From: Lytechinus variegatus
Taxonomy: Eukaryota > Echinodermata > Echinoidea > Temnopleuroida > Toxopneustidae
DNA: 64,000 nt
Direction of reading: 5' to 3'
NCBI RefSeq assembly: GCF_018143015.1
Contig: NC_054751.1
Location: 17,655,292 to 17,719,291 of the forward strand
Both the position numbers and the translations under genes were made by a program. Each line of letters opens with the position of its first letter. The first letter of the stretch is position 1. The notes beneath the pieces are model-generated. The model was given only the letters and a program-made list of their open reading frames with translations. It did not search any database and was not told the DNA's origin. Shown in pieces: positions 34,663 to 48,140 of this stretch.

Positions 34663-37007
34663 ATTCAAAAGTCACTGGAGTACACATTTTTTTCTTCATA
34701 CATATGACAGATGACAACCACCAGTAGATGGACAGTTGTATTGAATAAAATTGGGTCGACCACACAATGCGTATTGTTGGGTTGATTTTCTCAAATATAT
34801 CGTTTGACATCTTGTCATGAAGAAATCAGACTTATTTTTTCTTGATTTACAAGTCTTGATCAAAACTTAATTCATATTCTGGAATATGGCAAATTACATT
34901 TTATTAATTTGATAGAAAATCTCTATCGAGTCAAACTAAGTGGTATGTGTGTAACCTACTAACCTATTTTATATAAAATCTCTGCCAATTAAGTATAGTG
35001 TCTGGATTCTTTTTTTTTTCATGTTAATGCGAGTTGTATATAAAATGCAAAGAAGGTATTTTCTCTGACTCTACTAGTTTCTGGCTTGACGTAGGGAAAG
35101 AATTGGGGTCAATGGAAGAAAGGAGGAAGGGAAATTTGAAATATAAAAAGTATGAGAGGGGAATATCAAATCTTCTCGGCAACATAGAGAATGGACAGAT
35201 CGAGGAAGGTAGGTATCTGCCAGAGATGTGGAAACCTCAATAAAACATTGTTTATCATTCATAAAAAGGACAACCACAAATCGAAATCACTTAATAATAC
35301 AGTACTCAATTACTGAGTTTGTGAGGTTTGACATATTAAAGTTGATAAATACACGTTTGGAATGCCGCACTTAGACCAAGAGTTTTAATCGTTTTGAAAT
35401 TAACTTTATTCACAAATTGGATATTGCAAAGGGATACTGGAAACATGACCGCCTCCGCTACTGGATGAGTTGGTTCCAACGTCACGTGTTTGTGACATTC
35501 CGTGAGCTGTTAATTGTAATTTTCATTCTAGTTGCACACTGATAAGTTATTTTGGTGATACTGATATACTGTTAATTTGACTTGCTTAATTCCAATCAAT
35601 TTATAAATGATCCGATTTTGTACCGAGGAACAGGAAAAAAAAACAACGGGGATAGAGGCAGTGATCCCTTTGAATTTGGGATTTCCCCGTAAATATTTAT
35701 TATGACTGGAATTGTAATTGTGTAACGGATAATGATGTAAAATTACTCAACGCTCTCCGGGTGCTGGTCTGAAATGCAAACTTTTCTTTCATAAATTATC
35801 GTATAAAAATATGAATATAAAGATTTATGTAAGGTTCCATCTCGGCTATGCGAAGATATCACTTCGACTTCGCAAGAGAAAGACTTAAAAGGGGAGAAAG
35901 GAATGATCGAATGTAATTCATCTTTATTGACACGGGACAAATTGCTTCCCAAAGGCGATGTGTTGTTGACTTTTGATTTTTTTTTAATGAATTGTAGAGT
36001 AAAGATGATGAAAAAATAAGAGTGGAATAGAGTAAAAAAAAAATGAACTCTCGTGCTGTGCAATATATGACTCCCGTGTTGTTCAATAAAAAAATGTCCT
36101 CTTTATTTCATTAGGCCTGCCCCTCCCCCTCACCAAAATACCACGGTGCCGCCCCTGAATAAGCTCCCCTATCACTGCTTACACATTGTAAAATGAACCT
36201 GTCGGGATCGTATCGTTGATAATTGACTATCAATTCTCATGCTATGCTTTTCGGTTGTCTTTTTTTCATACTGGACATGAGAAATTTGTAAATATGAAGG
36301 AAATATCCATCACCAATAATTTACTGCTTGACGACCGATGTTACGGCGAGGAAGAGTCTTCCGCAGATGTCAATCATGCCAATTTGTTGACCCCTTTTCT
36401 CCGGTTTCTGTCGTTTTCTTAGTTTGCTTTCTTGTCAGGAGATCCATTGTAATCATATTTGCGATGATTATATTACACAGGTTGCAATTTAATATTGTCG
36501 CTTATGCTCACCATCGGTTGATAGAAAATGAACTTTTATTTCATCGTATAGATAGTCACAGGGAACGGTTTCATGTTTAGTAGGTGGTTGATCTAGGGTT
36601 GGTTGGCACCCCATTCCTGGTCTTGAGTAAAAATGTCAACATCTTCAATTGATTAAAATGCCATACAAGGACAAGTATATGACTCTAATTTGCTCAACCC
36701 CCTGACTATCATTGAAGGTTTTTTTTTCAAATAATTTTGGAAGAAAATGTGGACCCCTGCTGATTCGTGTCAACCATGGATCCATCCTTTGTGTACGTGT
36801 GTGTCCGAGTGTGTGTGCGTGTGTGTGTTGGGAAGGGGTGGTACGTGTGAGCAGAAAGAATAGGACGGAAAGGGCAATTTATGTTTTAGTTTTAAATAAT
36901 GTATAGTTACAGTAGGGGCCGGGGTCACATTGTTATTAAGAGACATCGAGATTGAGATAAAGTTTCAAAATTTAGGAAAGAAATGACACCTCATCATACA
37001 GTGAGAC
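34663..37007. other. Intergenic, no supported gene
   Basis: Includes a (GT)n-rich stretch at about 36789-36830 and a C-rich scrap near 36116-36160 that may be a MITE end. A 69-codon plus-strand frame at 35034-35243 is charged and followed by a GTAGGT donor-like site near 35209, but no family or partner exon is recognisable. Confidence 0.4.
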
Positions 37008-37326
37008 CAGGGGCGGAAATCTCTCCCAAAAGGTAGGGGGACAAGGGGCTGGAAAATGTGACAAGCCAAAAAAAAGAGAAAAAAGGTTATCACCCCAGAC
37101 TTAAGGTCATTTCGACGAAAAGAAATTTGACAAGCAAAAAAAAAAGGTAATCATCCCAAAAGTAAGGTCATCTCGTCCTAAAATACATGTTTTATTTCGA
37201 TTTTGAATGATGCATTTCTTAATTGACCACAAATAGTAGGGGGACATTTGATATTGTGTCCCCCTACTATTTTGAGAAGGGGGGCAGGGGGACACGTCCC
37301 CTGTCCCCCTGGGATTTCCGCCCATG
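37008..37326. mobile_element. hAT-like MITE, 319 bp, perfect 8-bp TSD
   Basis: Begins CAGGGGCGGAAAT and ends ATTTCCGCCCATG. AGTGAGAC flanks both ends (37000-37007 and 37327-37334). The body repeats GACAAGC(C)AAAAAA and AAGGTCAT motifs and G-rich blocks. Non-coding. Confidence 0.9.
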
Positions 37327-37334
37327 AGTGAGAC

Positions 37335-38140
37335 TCACAAGATCAAATTACCCATGCCACCGCCCCCCCCCCCCCCCCGACACACACACAAACACACCAT
37401 TGCGACATACTTCATTCATGTCATTGGCAACCAACTGTCTTGCCGCCAAAACGCGCCAAAATTGCCAAATCACTACCAATATTGTCGCAAAGGGAGGGGT
37501 ACTGTTGCCTTTTATTTAGTATCCTTCAGTGTTTCGCTTCGGGGAACATAAGAGAGGTCAATGCAAAATTCTGTACCTGGATGAACGTCATGAAAATGAA
37601 AAAAAAACATCCATTATTAATTCACATTAAATTCACTCCCAAAAGTGGACTTTATACTCAAAAGAACTGGAGTGCAGTTGATTTTTCTAACGGTGAGGGA
37701 TTCCTAAATCTTCTCTTTATTTCCTTAGGTGGGCGGCAATGCCATCGGGGTGTTTGCTGGAAATGTCTAAAACATGCTACTTAACGAGCCAGGTTTATGC
37801 AAGAGAGCAAACCTCTCGCCCGGCGGTAAGCCTTGAAAAGGTTTGATTAGGAATTCGTTAAGGTACAGCACCCTTGAATATTGCAATGTCAACATAGTCA
37901 GAACAAACTCTGTGGATGAGGACTGTATCTGATGAATGTTATCGTTGAAATGGATATTAAAATCCATTTGCCTTTCAGCTCATACTTTAAAGCGCCGTTT
38001 ACATTACTTGACGTGTTAGCGAGATATTTTACCTTGCCAAATCGAATTGATAGCCTTATCATGTCGAAATATAAGAAATCTCGACGAGTCGATTTATAAA
38101 GAGTTATGTGTTGACATGGAAACAAGAAATACCTTACAAG
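37335..38140. other. Intergenic with C-run and part of a GTCGAC-rich repeat
   Basis: A CCCCCC run near 37363 is followed by CA-rich DNA. From about 37990 the sequence carries ATGTCGAAATATAAG, ATTGATAGCC and GACATGG-type motifs that resemble 38506-38790, so the small MITE at 38141 probably split one older repeat. Confidence 0.45.
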
Positions 38141-38239
38141 CATTGGCGGCGGAAGCCAATAAATTTAGGGGGTGTCCACCTGAAATTTTGGGATGGACAC
38201 ATGTAAAAAATAGGACAAGCGACCCAAAAATTTTTGAGA

Positions 38240-38285
<46 letters not shown>

Positions 38286-38497
38286 TCATCAACCTAAATT
38301 TTAGGGGGGACAACACACGTGTCAAGGGGGTCCACGTGAATTTAGGGGGGGGGGACGCAGGAAAAAAAATTGACAAGCAAAAAAAAAAAAAAAAAAAAAA
38401 AGGTTATCAAAACAAAATTTAGGGGGGGACCGTCCCCCCCACCTAAAATTGAGGGGGGGACACGTCCCCCCCGTCCCCCCCGCTTCCGCCGCCTATG
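38141..38497. mobile_element. hAT-like MITE, 357 bp, perfect 8-bp TSD, with 41-nt poly-A
   Basis: Begins CATTGGCGGCGGAAGC and ends GCTTCCGCCGCCTATG. CTTACAAG flanks both ends (38133-38140 and 38498-38505). The centre has poly-A runs (about 38243-38283 and 38379-38401) and repeated GGTCATCAA/GGTTATCAA and GGGGGGAC blocks. It inserted next to the left edge of the tandem duplication. Confidence 0.9.
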
Positions 38498-38505
38498 CTT
38501 ACAAG

Positions 38506-38790
38506 TCGAGTTAACAAGAACTGTGTAGACAAGCCTATTATAGCTTTTCGTAAAAGTCGACATTACAAGGAAACGTATATTTGACCACGACGACCTATAT
38601 AAGCCCGAGTTTATGAAGTCAACTTGGCAGGCCATACAGGCGGGTGTATCGACATTTAACGTCGACTTGACAAGATAACGTATATATCTCATCATGTCGA
38701 CACGACAAGCTTATAAAGACGACATGGCGAAGCAAAATACCTCACAGTCTCGTCATAGCAATGGCACTTTAATAATGCTTCCTTACATAG
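38506..38790. repeat. GTCGAC/GACAAG-rich dispersed repeat at duplication edge
   Basis: Repeated motifs such as GTCGACTTGACAAGATAA, CATGTCGACACGACAAGC and TTATAAAG mark an old repeat. A copy differing at roughly 9 percent of positions starts copy B at 44496-44770. Confidence 0.55.
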
Positions 38791-41700
38791 GGAGATGAGG
38801 TCTTGGGCAATCGTTTTCAGCAATCTCCTATTTTTATCAAAACTATTTGCAAGGTGTGCTCGGTGAGGTGAATCTGTTTGAACACTGACGGGTAAAATAA
38901 TCGGAAAACATTTTGAGCAAATGTTGCATAAAGTCCATTTTGTAAGATAATAATTTCATGATTGAATTGATGGTTAAGGTAGTAAAACGATAATATTAGA
39001 AAAGATAATGATAAAGGCATTAGTAATATTCTGCAGTATTTCGAGACATACTAAAATAATCTGTTATGGGGCGCACTTTTATTATTACCCTGGTTTCAGG
39101 ATCACCAGCCTAAAGTTTTGAGGGATGGTACTTACTAAACAATGATTAACGGGCAAAATTTCTATTTAAAAAAAAAGAGAGTATATGCCAGCGAAAGAAA
39201 AAATTGACCTAATTTAAATGAAAATTTAATTTTGTGATAGATTTGACATAATACTAGTATTCAAAGAACAGAAATAATAGCGAAAGTCACCATTTGTTCT
39301 CCCATTTTAATTGTTTCTGTAAGTCCATACGCCTGCCGTCAGACTAGGGGGGGGGGGGGGTCCTGGCGATGAAGAAAATGAAGAAGAGAAGGGAGGTTAT
39401 TCAGATAATGGAAAGTAGTTGAGAGCGAATTGGACGGGCAGTTAATTGCTATTTAAAATGGCAATCAACCCTCACATTAAAGAAATGAGTGGCGCAAACG
39501 GCGAAGGCGGGGATAATCGCGAGTCTTTAATTTGCTAGGCGACGCGGAATGACTCCTATACAACACAGCAAATGCACTGAAAATGCAAGTCAAATCACAC
39601 TGAGTCTTTGTCGAGGGTCGGAACAACAGGTTCATCCCTCGTTTCAGAGCTGACGAAAAAGAAAATAGCAAATGATTATATCGTTGTCCAGAGTCAACGA
39701 CGAATTTGCTGTTTAGACATAGCGATCCTCGACAAAGAACACTGCCATCATGAAGGGCATTTGAAAAAAAGATTATCTACGTTCCAGAAAGTACCTGCTT
39801 CTGTTAAGAAAACTCCCTAATATGCCAATAATTAACGGAGAAAGATAATCCGATGATGGTAATCAACATGATTTTGCTGTTCCAACAGGTCTGCCTTTAA
39901 AGCTACCGATTCCCTTCCAGGATAAAAAAATACATTCTTATTTACTCATTATTTTTAAAGCCTTTAAAGGCATTTCTCAGATTATGCGTAGGAATATTTT
40001 TTTTCGGCCCAGAACGTCATTTCCATTGTCCTATTAAAAGCAGCACGTTCACTGTATACCGATAAGCCAGTTCACAGTTAGCTGATGATCAACTTTTCTC
40101 AAATGACCTTTGCGATTTTTCATTAGGATGAGCACTAACATTTTCAAATGAAGATGTTGCATAAGTTTTCCGGCAAAGCATCCAAATTCTAAGAAGGAAA
40201 GGCATTGTATAGAGCAGGTGACTATAGTACATCAAGGGTAAAGTTTTTATTAAATCTGTTTTATTGTCTGCTTCTGGCACATTTTGACTATTGTTTGAGC
40301 TACTGTCAAATACCAGTGATTAAGAAGACTTTGTTTCTCTTCAGCTTGGATTTGATGAAAATAATATTTTAATAAGGAATATATGAATAATCATCAAATC
40401 ACAAATGCCTATGTCAGTGAATTTGAAAACCACCTTCATCTTTATCTCAAATGACCTTTTACTGCTTGTGTGCAGTTTACAACCGTCAACAGGCTTATAG
40501 AATGGGAATACCAATCACCCGAAGTATACACACACCTGGTACACATAAAATCCAAATGTCATATGTTAAAGATTCAGTACATCAAATTATGTGCAACATT
40601 AAGTACACCAACATTAAGTATCGTAATTATATTGAGAGCTCAGTGTCTATCACAGTTGCCATGGATACCATCAATAACGTGCGTGAGTATGATAAAAGTT
40701 CGAAATCATGTTATAATTATATTGTAAGATTTGCATTTAAGATGAGAACGCAGCATTTGGTGTTTACGACGAAAAAGGAAAATGTCATATATTAGCTAAC
40801 AAGTTACATTAATATAAGTTATTTATTCTCATGTCGACATTAGTAGCCGAGGCTCATTCTTTTATCTGTATGCAATTTGTGTAGGCCTATGAAAAACACA
40901 TTTATATACAGGAAATGGGCCGGGATATTGACCAAAAATGATTTCAATTCCTATTGAAAAAAAGGGATATTGTACGGTGGTGCGACCTTCATTCGCGCGT
41001 GACCTAATTTTGCACACAGTAGAATCTCTTTATCTAATTGATATCTTGAAAAATTTATATCCCCAACAGAAAAAGGGACCCAACATTACCCAGTATGGTA
41101 ATATGCTTGATGGTAAGGTCTCAATTTGTGAAAATATTTGCTCAACATCGGCGAAATTTGTTACGTTTTGCGTCCGCTGCGAGAAAATCCGATCTTCTCG
41201 ACAAGCCGAGGTCTCCAAATGAAATAAGTAAAATGTGATACCAACCGAATTCATGGCATTTTGAATCTCCATCTGATAAAATTATTTACCTATGTAATAA
41301 TAATATTAATACCAACATGCTTATATAGCGCATATCACTGCCAAATGCGTCCCTATTAATTTTGTGTGAACTGTGAGAATTCTTGATTGAAAATCAACTT
41401 CATGATAATTTTTAAAGAGTGCACGCGCAAACTATGGTCACCCCCAGCATCATATTATGATAAAGCTACCTCTTTCCCATTTTGTTCACTCGTCTGCATT
41501 TTCTTAGTGTTTACTCTTCTTCCCATGTCCATTTTTTTATTACTCTAAAACCTTCAGGAGATCGGGGAGGGGGGGGGGGGGTGACAACTTCTACCCATCC
41601 ATCCTATTACACCATTAATACCCAATACCTAGTTAACAAGACACCGTATTATCATCATAAACTGAGTCTAATGTTGTGCATATTGGATGAAGACAGGATT

Positions 41701-42026
41701 ACCAAGAAATAGGCCTACACAAATCAATATTGAAAATGAACATGAATATTTACAAAGTTATCAAAATAAGGAATCGATCGAGATTTACAGTTAAAGCATA
41801 GAGATAAACGTTTGAAGAAAAAATAACTTTGTTACCATCTTTCAATTTTGAAATTCTTATACGATTGTTTCAATTTTCTTTTAAATTCCAATTATCATAT
41901 CCAGTGGAAGTTTTTCAGGTATTGTAAAATAATAATCGTAAGGTAAAGCGCTATAATAGTAAGTATACTATTAAGCACTATATAAATGTAACTACTATTA
42001 TTCATTATAAAAATGTTTAACCAGGT

Positions 42027-42178
42027 GGGTGTTTCATAAAGCTGTCCGTAAGTTAAGAGCGACTTCTTGTAGAACGACTGGTGATCCTTTCTTGTGTTTA
42101 ATGGTATATTCATTGGCGATGGTTTAGCGCGTAAGAAGTCGTTCCTTAAACTTACGAACAACTTAATGAAACGACCCC
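42027..42178. mobile_element. Small foldback MITE (TTTCATAAAGCTG family)
   Basis: GGGTGTTTCATAAAGCTGTC at the left and its mirror ending ...TGAAACGACCCC at the right; internal CGACTGGTGATCC/GGCGATGG segment. Same family as 4055-4212; duplicated with the segment to 47989-48140. Confidence 0.78.
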
Positions 42179-42708
42179 AGCAATGTTTGAAGACAAACTC
42201 CAATAATATCTCATATCATAGAATCATAGAAAACAGCTGCTGTACGTTTATTCCTCGCCGTCACCTATATTTTCATTAGGCCTATGTCAATGCAATTTTA
42301 TACTAAATGGGCGGCAAAATTGATCTTCTTACATAAGTGACATAAATTATACAAAGGAACTCGTCTAAATCTTGTGGGGCATTTCAGTATTGTTATCAGA
42401 GAATTGAATTGTGGGTAGTGACCATCAGATGAACTATGGAATTAATTTACTGAATTAATTGAGATCAAATAACTTACACGTTCAAATGAAAATACTCCAC
42501 GAGTAATTTTTAAAACTTTTTTTCCTCAACATGGATTTTATTGGCAGTAAAAAAGCAACAGATACATAAATCTAATCAAAGTAACTCCAACAAATCTAAT
42601 TCCAAATTCAGTTAGTTCCTACTGTGATAGCGGATCTGGATATTTCGTAAATCCATTATTGGTAGACATGGTTTGTAAACCGTGTCGCATCGGCTTTTCG
42701 TCTATCTA

Positions 42709-42946
42709 CACTGTAAAAACTGTGGTGTTAAAACTAACATCAATTGGTGTTGATAGAGGACCACACCCCGAGGTGTTAAAATTACACCCTAAAGATTGAA
42801 CATAACACCAACGAGTGAGATGTAACAACCAAAGGTGTTGTAATAACACCTTTAGTTGTAAAACTAACACCATCAATTTAACACCGGTGTAAAATAACTG
42901 TTGTGGTCCTCTATGTACACCGGTTAACACCACAGTTTTTGCTGTG
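42709..42946. mobile_element. TA-flanked MITE, 238 bp
   Basis: CACTGTAAAAACTGTGGTGTT at the left is mirrored by AACACCACAGTTTTTGCTGTG at the right (one base different), with TA on each side, as for Tc1/mariner-type elements. The interior is built from further TAACACC and GGTGTT motifs. Its duplicate is at 48671-48908. Confidence 0.8.
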
Positions 42947-43671
42947 TACATGAAACCAATTGGACCCAGTACACAGAGCGTCGAAAAAAACTCCAAAACA
43001 CAGCTTAGTAACAATTTGATGAATATTACAGAAAATGAAAACTATTGAGCAGCCCCACATTTTCAAGTTCGGAATATTCTAGCACTTTTTTGTCTGAAAT
43101 GGAGGCGATAGTTTCCCCTACTTTATTCTGCTTTTTATCTATACACCTGACACCACCTGAATTTAATACCACCCTCACCACTACCACATCAAAGCCACCC
43201 TAACCACATTATGATCATCAACAACATTACTGGCACAACTAACACATAACCCTCAACATCAGAACACCACCGCTTCCGTAACAGTAGGCCTACTACCGCA
43301 GCATCTTGTAGGCCTACATTGAATTTGCCTACTGTGAAGTCTGTAGGAGTTTCACATCTAATTTAGATCTGAAGCGATTTTTTTTTAAACATCAATCTGT
43401 GCAAAAGTTTTTTTTATCATTTTTTTTTTTATAGATTTCTACTTCAGTAGCACCAATCTATTAAATGGCGTGACAAGTGCTGATGATACAAAATACTAAA
43501 GTGTGGGTGGTGTAATGGGAGTCCTACTCGGCCCTTGCATGATTTCAGGATTTCATTCTAATTCTTAATAAAGCACATAAGAGTTGACAATTCTGTAAAG
43601 CACAATTTGGTAATTTTACACATCAAGTATATACCGAGTCCATTCTTGCCAGGTTGTGATTGTATCTACGT

Positions 43672-44493
43672 CTATCTGAATTTACAGTGTAGTATCTTCT
43701 TGAAAGCTTGTCTGAACTCCTTGTTGAAGATAGTGTAGATGATTGGATTGGCGGCACTATTTGCATAGCCTATGAACGTAAGAACCTGAAGATGGAACTG
43801 CTGAGGATCACAAGACCGACAGACAGAAGCCGCCGATACTGCCACAAAGAAAGGCATCCAACAAACCGTAAAGACCCCTATTACAATCGCAACAGTGCGA
43901 GCAGCTTTTCTTTCTCGAGCCACAGAGATTTTATTGCTGATGGGTTTCCCAAAGTCTGGCTGATGTGATCCGCTCGGAGTAGGTCTCGCAGCTATCGAGG
44001 CATCTTCGTTGAGGATTCGGCTAACAGAAGCTTTTGTTTCAGGTACAGCAAGTGATGTGGCCCTCTTGCCAGTGCTCTCCTGCCTGCGGGTTGGATCACT
44101 TCCGGTGCCTTCTGAAACTGTTCCGGGTCCGTGGGACACTCGAGACGCGTGTTTCTTGGCAATCCAAAAGATGCGCGTATGCGTGAAAATAACTATAGCT
44201 AAGGGCAAAAAGAAGCCTATCGTGGTGGCAGGAATGATGAAGTACGGATATAGTTTCAGGTAACAACTGTTGTCATGATATGCAGAAAAATAGAAAGGAG
44301 GTACACCGACAAGAAGCGAAAGCAGCCAGGCAACTGCTATGTGTTTGTACGCCATCCGGTTGGTGCGTTTGAGGGAATACTTGAGCGGGTTCTTTATGGA
44401 GCGGTACCGGTCGATAGAGATCGCTGCCAGATTGAAGATGGAGATCGTGACGAAGAGGACATCACATGCAAGCCAGAACCTGCAGAGGACATT
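43672..44493 (-). pseudogene. 5'-truncated amine-type GPCR copy
   Basis: Encodes 273 residues equal to residues 106-378 of the receptor at 49632-50768, from the end of TM2/ECL1 (NVLCRFW) to the C-terminus, with one visible protein change (Tyr for Phe at residue 187, KLYPYF). The N-terminus, TM1 and TM2 are missing because the duplication breakpoint falls at 44493. The remaining frame is open. The first internal ATG (44353-44355) would start after the DRY motif and could not give a seven-helix receptor. Most likely a dead by-product of the duplication, unless an upstream exon feeds into it. Confidence 0.9.
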
Positions 44494-47400
44494 AGCTGTG
44501 TAGACAAGCCTATTATAGCTTTTCGTATAAAGTCGACATTACAAGGAAGCATATATTTGACCATTACGACCTATAAGCCCGAGTTTATGAAGTCAACTTG
44601 GCAGGCCATACAGGCGGGCGTATCGACACTTTACGTCGACTTGACAAGATAACCTATCTCATCATGTTAACATGACAAGCTTATAAAGTCGACGTGGCTA
44701 GACAAAATATCTCAAAGTTTCGTCAAAGCAGATGGCACTTTAATTCTTCCTTACGTAGGGAGATGAGGTCTTGATGGGCAATCGTTTTCAGCAATCTCCT
44801 ATTTTTATCAAAACTATTTGCAAGGTGTGCTCGGTGAGGTGAATCTGTTTGAACACTGACGGGTAAAATAATCGGAAAACATTTTGAGCAAATGTTGCAT
44901 AAAGTCCATTTTGTAAGATAATAATTTCATGATTGAATTGATGGTTAAGGTAGTAAAACGATAATATTAGAAAAAATAATGATAAAGGCATTAGTAATAT
45001 TCTGCAGTATTTCGAGACATACTAAAATAATCTGTTATGGGGCGCACTTTTATTATTACCCTGGTTTCAGGATCACCAGCCTAAAGTTTTGAGGGATGGT
45101 ACTTACTAAACAATGATTAACGGGCAAAATTTCTATTTAAAAAAAAAGAGAGTATATGCCAGCGAAAGAAAAAATTGACCTAATTTAAATGAAAATTTAA
45201 TTTTGTGATAGATTTGACATAATACTAGTATTCAAAGAACAGAAATAATAGCGAAAGTCACCATTTGTTCTCCCATTTTAATTGTTTCTGTAAGTCCATA
45301 CGCCTGCCGTCAGACTAGGGGGGGGGGTCCTGGCGATGAAGAAAATGAAGAAGAGAAGGGAGGTTATTCAGATAATGGAAAGTAGTTGAGAGCGAATTGG
45401 ACGGGCAGTTAATTGCTATTTAAAATGGCAATCAACCCTCACATTAAAGAAATGAGTGGCGCAAACGGCGAAGGCGGGGATAATCGCGAGTCTTTAATTT
45501 GCTAGGCGACGCGGAATGACTCCTATACAACACAGCAAATGCACTGAAAATGCAAGTCAAATCACACTGAGTCTTTGTCGAGGGTCGGAACAACAGGTTC
45601 ATCCCTCGTTTCAGAGCTGACGAAAAAGAAAATAGCAAATGATTATATCGTTGTCCAGAGTCAACGACGAATTTGCTGTTTAGACATAGCGATCCTCGAC
45701 AAAGAACACTGCCATCATGAAGGGCATTTGAAAAAAAGATTATCTACGTTCCAGAAAGTACCTGCTTCTGTTAAGAAAACTCCCTAATATGCCAATAATT
45801 AACGGAGAAAGATAATCCGATGATGGTAATCAACATGATTTTGCTGTTCCAACAGGTCTGCCTTTAAAGCTACCGATTCCCTTCCAGGATAAAAATACAT
45901 TCTTATTTACTCATTATTTTTAAAGCCTTTAAAGGCATTTCTCAGATTATGCGTAGGAATATTTTTTTTCGGCCCAGAACGTCATTTCCATTGTCCTATT
46001 AAAAGCAGCACGTTCACTGTATACCGATAAGCCAGTTCACAGTTAGCTGATGATCAACTTTTCTCAAATGACCTTTGCGATTTTTCATTAGGATGAGCAC
46101 TAACATTTTCAAATGAAGATGTTGCATAAGTTTTCCGGCAAAGCATCCAAATTCTAAGAAGGAAAGGCATTGTATAGAGCAGGTGACTATAGTACATCAA
46201 GGGTAAAGTTTTTATTAAATCTGTTTTATTGTCTGCTTCTGGCACATTTTGACTATTGTTTGAGCTACTGTCAAATACCAGTGATTAAGAAGACTTTGTT
46301 TCTCTTCAGCTTGGATTTGATGAAAATAATATTTTAATAAGGAATATATGAATAATCATCAAATCACAAATGCCTATGTCAGTGAATTTGAAAACCACCT
46401 TCATCTTTATCTCAAATGACCTTTTACTGCTTGTGTGCAGTTTACAACCGTCAACAGGCTTATAGAATGGGAATACCAATCACCCGAAGTATACACACAC
46501 CTGGTACACATAAAATCCAAATGTCATATGTTAAAGATTCAGTACATCAAATTATGTGCAACATTAAGTACACCAACATTAAGTATCGTAATTATATTGA
46601 GAGCTCAGTGTCTATCACAGTTGCCATGGATACCATCAATAACGTGCGTGAGTATGATAAAAGTTCGAAATCATGTTATAATTATATTGTAAGATTTGCA
46701 TTTAAGATGAGAACGCAGCATTTGGTGTTTACGACGAAAAAGGAAAATGTCATATATTAGCTAACAAGTTACATTAATATAAGTTATTTATTCTCATGTC
46801 GACATTAGTAGCCGAGGCTCATTCTTTTATCTGTATGCAATTTGTGTAGGCCTATGAAAAACACATTTATATACAGGAAATGGGCCGGGATATTGACCAA
46901 AAATGATTTCAATTCCTATTGAAAAAAAGGGATATTGTACGGTGGTGCGACCTTCATTCGCGCGTGACCTAATTTTGCACACAGTAGAATCTCTTTATCT
47001 AATTGATATCTTGAAAAATTTATATCCCCAACAGAAAAAGGGACCCAACATTACCCAGTATGGTAATATGCTTGATGGTAAGGTCTCAATTTGTGAAAAT
47101 ATTTGCTCAACATCGGCGAAATTTGTTACGTTTTGCGTCCGCTGCGAGAAAATCCGATCTTCTCGACAAGCCGAGGTCTCCAAATGAAATAAGTAAAATG
47201 TGATACCAACCGAATTCATGGCATTTTGAATCTCCATCTGATAAAATTATTTACCTATGTAATAATAATATTAATACCAACATGCTTATATAGCGCATAT
47301 CACTGCCAAATGCGTCCCTATTAATTTTGTGTGAACTGTGAGAATTCTTGATTGAAAATCAACTTCATGATAATTTTTAAAGAGTGCACGCGCAAACTAT

Positions 47401-47988
47401 GGTCACCCCCAGCATCATATTATGATAAAGCTACCTCTTTCCCATTTTGTTCACTCGTCTGCATTTTCTTAGTGTTTACTCTTCTTCCCATGTCCATTTT
47501 TTTTATTACTCTAAAACCTTCAGGAGATCGGGGAGGGGGGGGTTGTCAACTTCTACCCATCCATCCTATTACACCATTAATACCCAATACCTAGTTAACA
47601 AGACACCGTATTATCATCATAAACTGAGTCTAATGTTGTGCATATTGGATGAAGACAGGATTACCAAGAAATAGGCCTACACAAATCAATATTGAAAATG
47701 AACATGAATATTTACAAAGTTATCAAAATAAGGAATCGATCGAGATATACAGTTAAAGCATAGAGATAAACGTTTGAAGAAAAAATAACTTTGTTACCAT
47801 CTTTCAATTTTGAAATTCTTATACGATTGTTTCAATTTTCTTTTAAATTCCAATTATCATATCCAGTGGAAGTTTTTCAGGTATTGTAAAATAATAATCG
47901 TAAGGTAAAGCGCTATAATAGTAAGTATACTATTAAGCACTATATAAATGTAACTACTATTATTCATTATAAAAATGTTTAACCAGGT

Positions 47989-48140
47989 GGGTGTTTCATA
48001 AAGCTGTCCGTAAGTTAAGAGCGACTTCTTGTAGAACGACTGGTGATCCTTTCTTGTGTTTAATGGTATATTCATTGGCGATGGTTTAGCGCGTAAGAAG
48101 TCGTTCCTTAAACTTACGAACAACTTAATGAAACGACCCC
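47989..48140. mobile_element. Small foldback MITE, duplicate of 42027-42178
   Basis: Carried along in copy B of the tandem duplication, not an independent insertion. Confidence 0.78.

Larger units (their letters stand above)
38521..44493. repeat. Tandem duplication, copy A (about 5.97 kb)
   Basis: Sequence from 38521 repeats from 44496 in direct orientation. From about 38795 onward the match is nearly perfect: I see only scattered single-base changes and homopolymer length changes across 5.7 kb. The first about 270 bp differ much more. It ends inside the receptor coding region, so the receptor here is cut off. Contents besides the receptor remnant: a TTTCATAAAGCTG MITE (42027-42178), a TA-flanked MITE (42709-42946), and SINE/LINE tail fragments (41296-41360, 41945-42008). 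Confidence 0.95.

Noticed and set aside
38234-38422. Lysine-rich plus-strand frame
   Set aside because: Translation of poly-A runs inside a MITE.
39477-41272. Several 60-114-codon frames repeated at 45444-47237
   Set aside because: Identical in both places only because of the tandem duplication; composition is not protein-like and none has splice or family support.
43708-44652. Plus-strand frames of 84-125 codons over the receptor copies (also 49668-50501 and 58143-58608)
   Set aside because: Antisense shadows of the receptor coding sequences.
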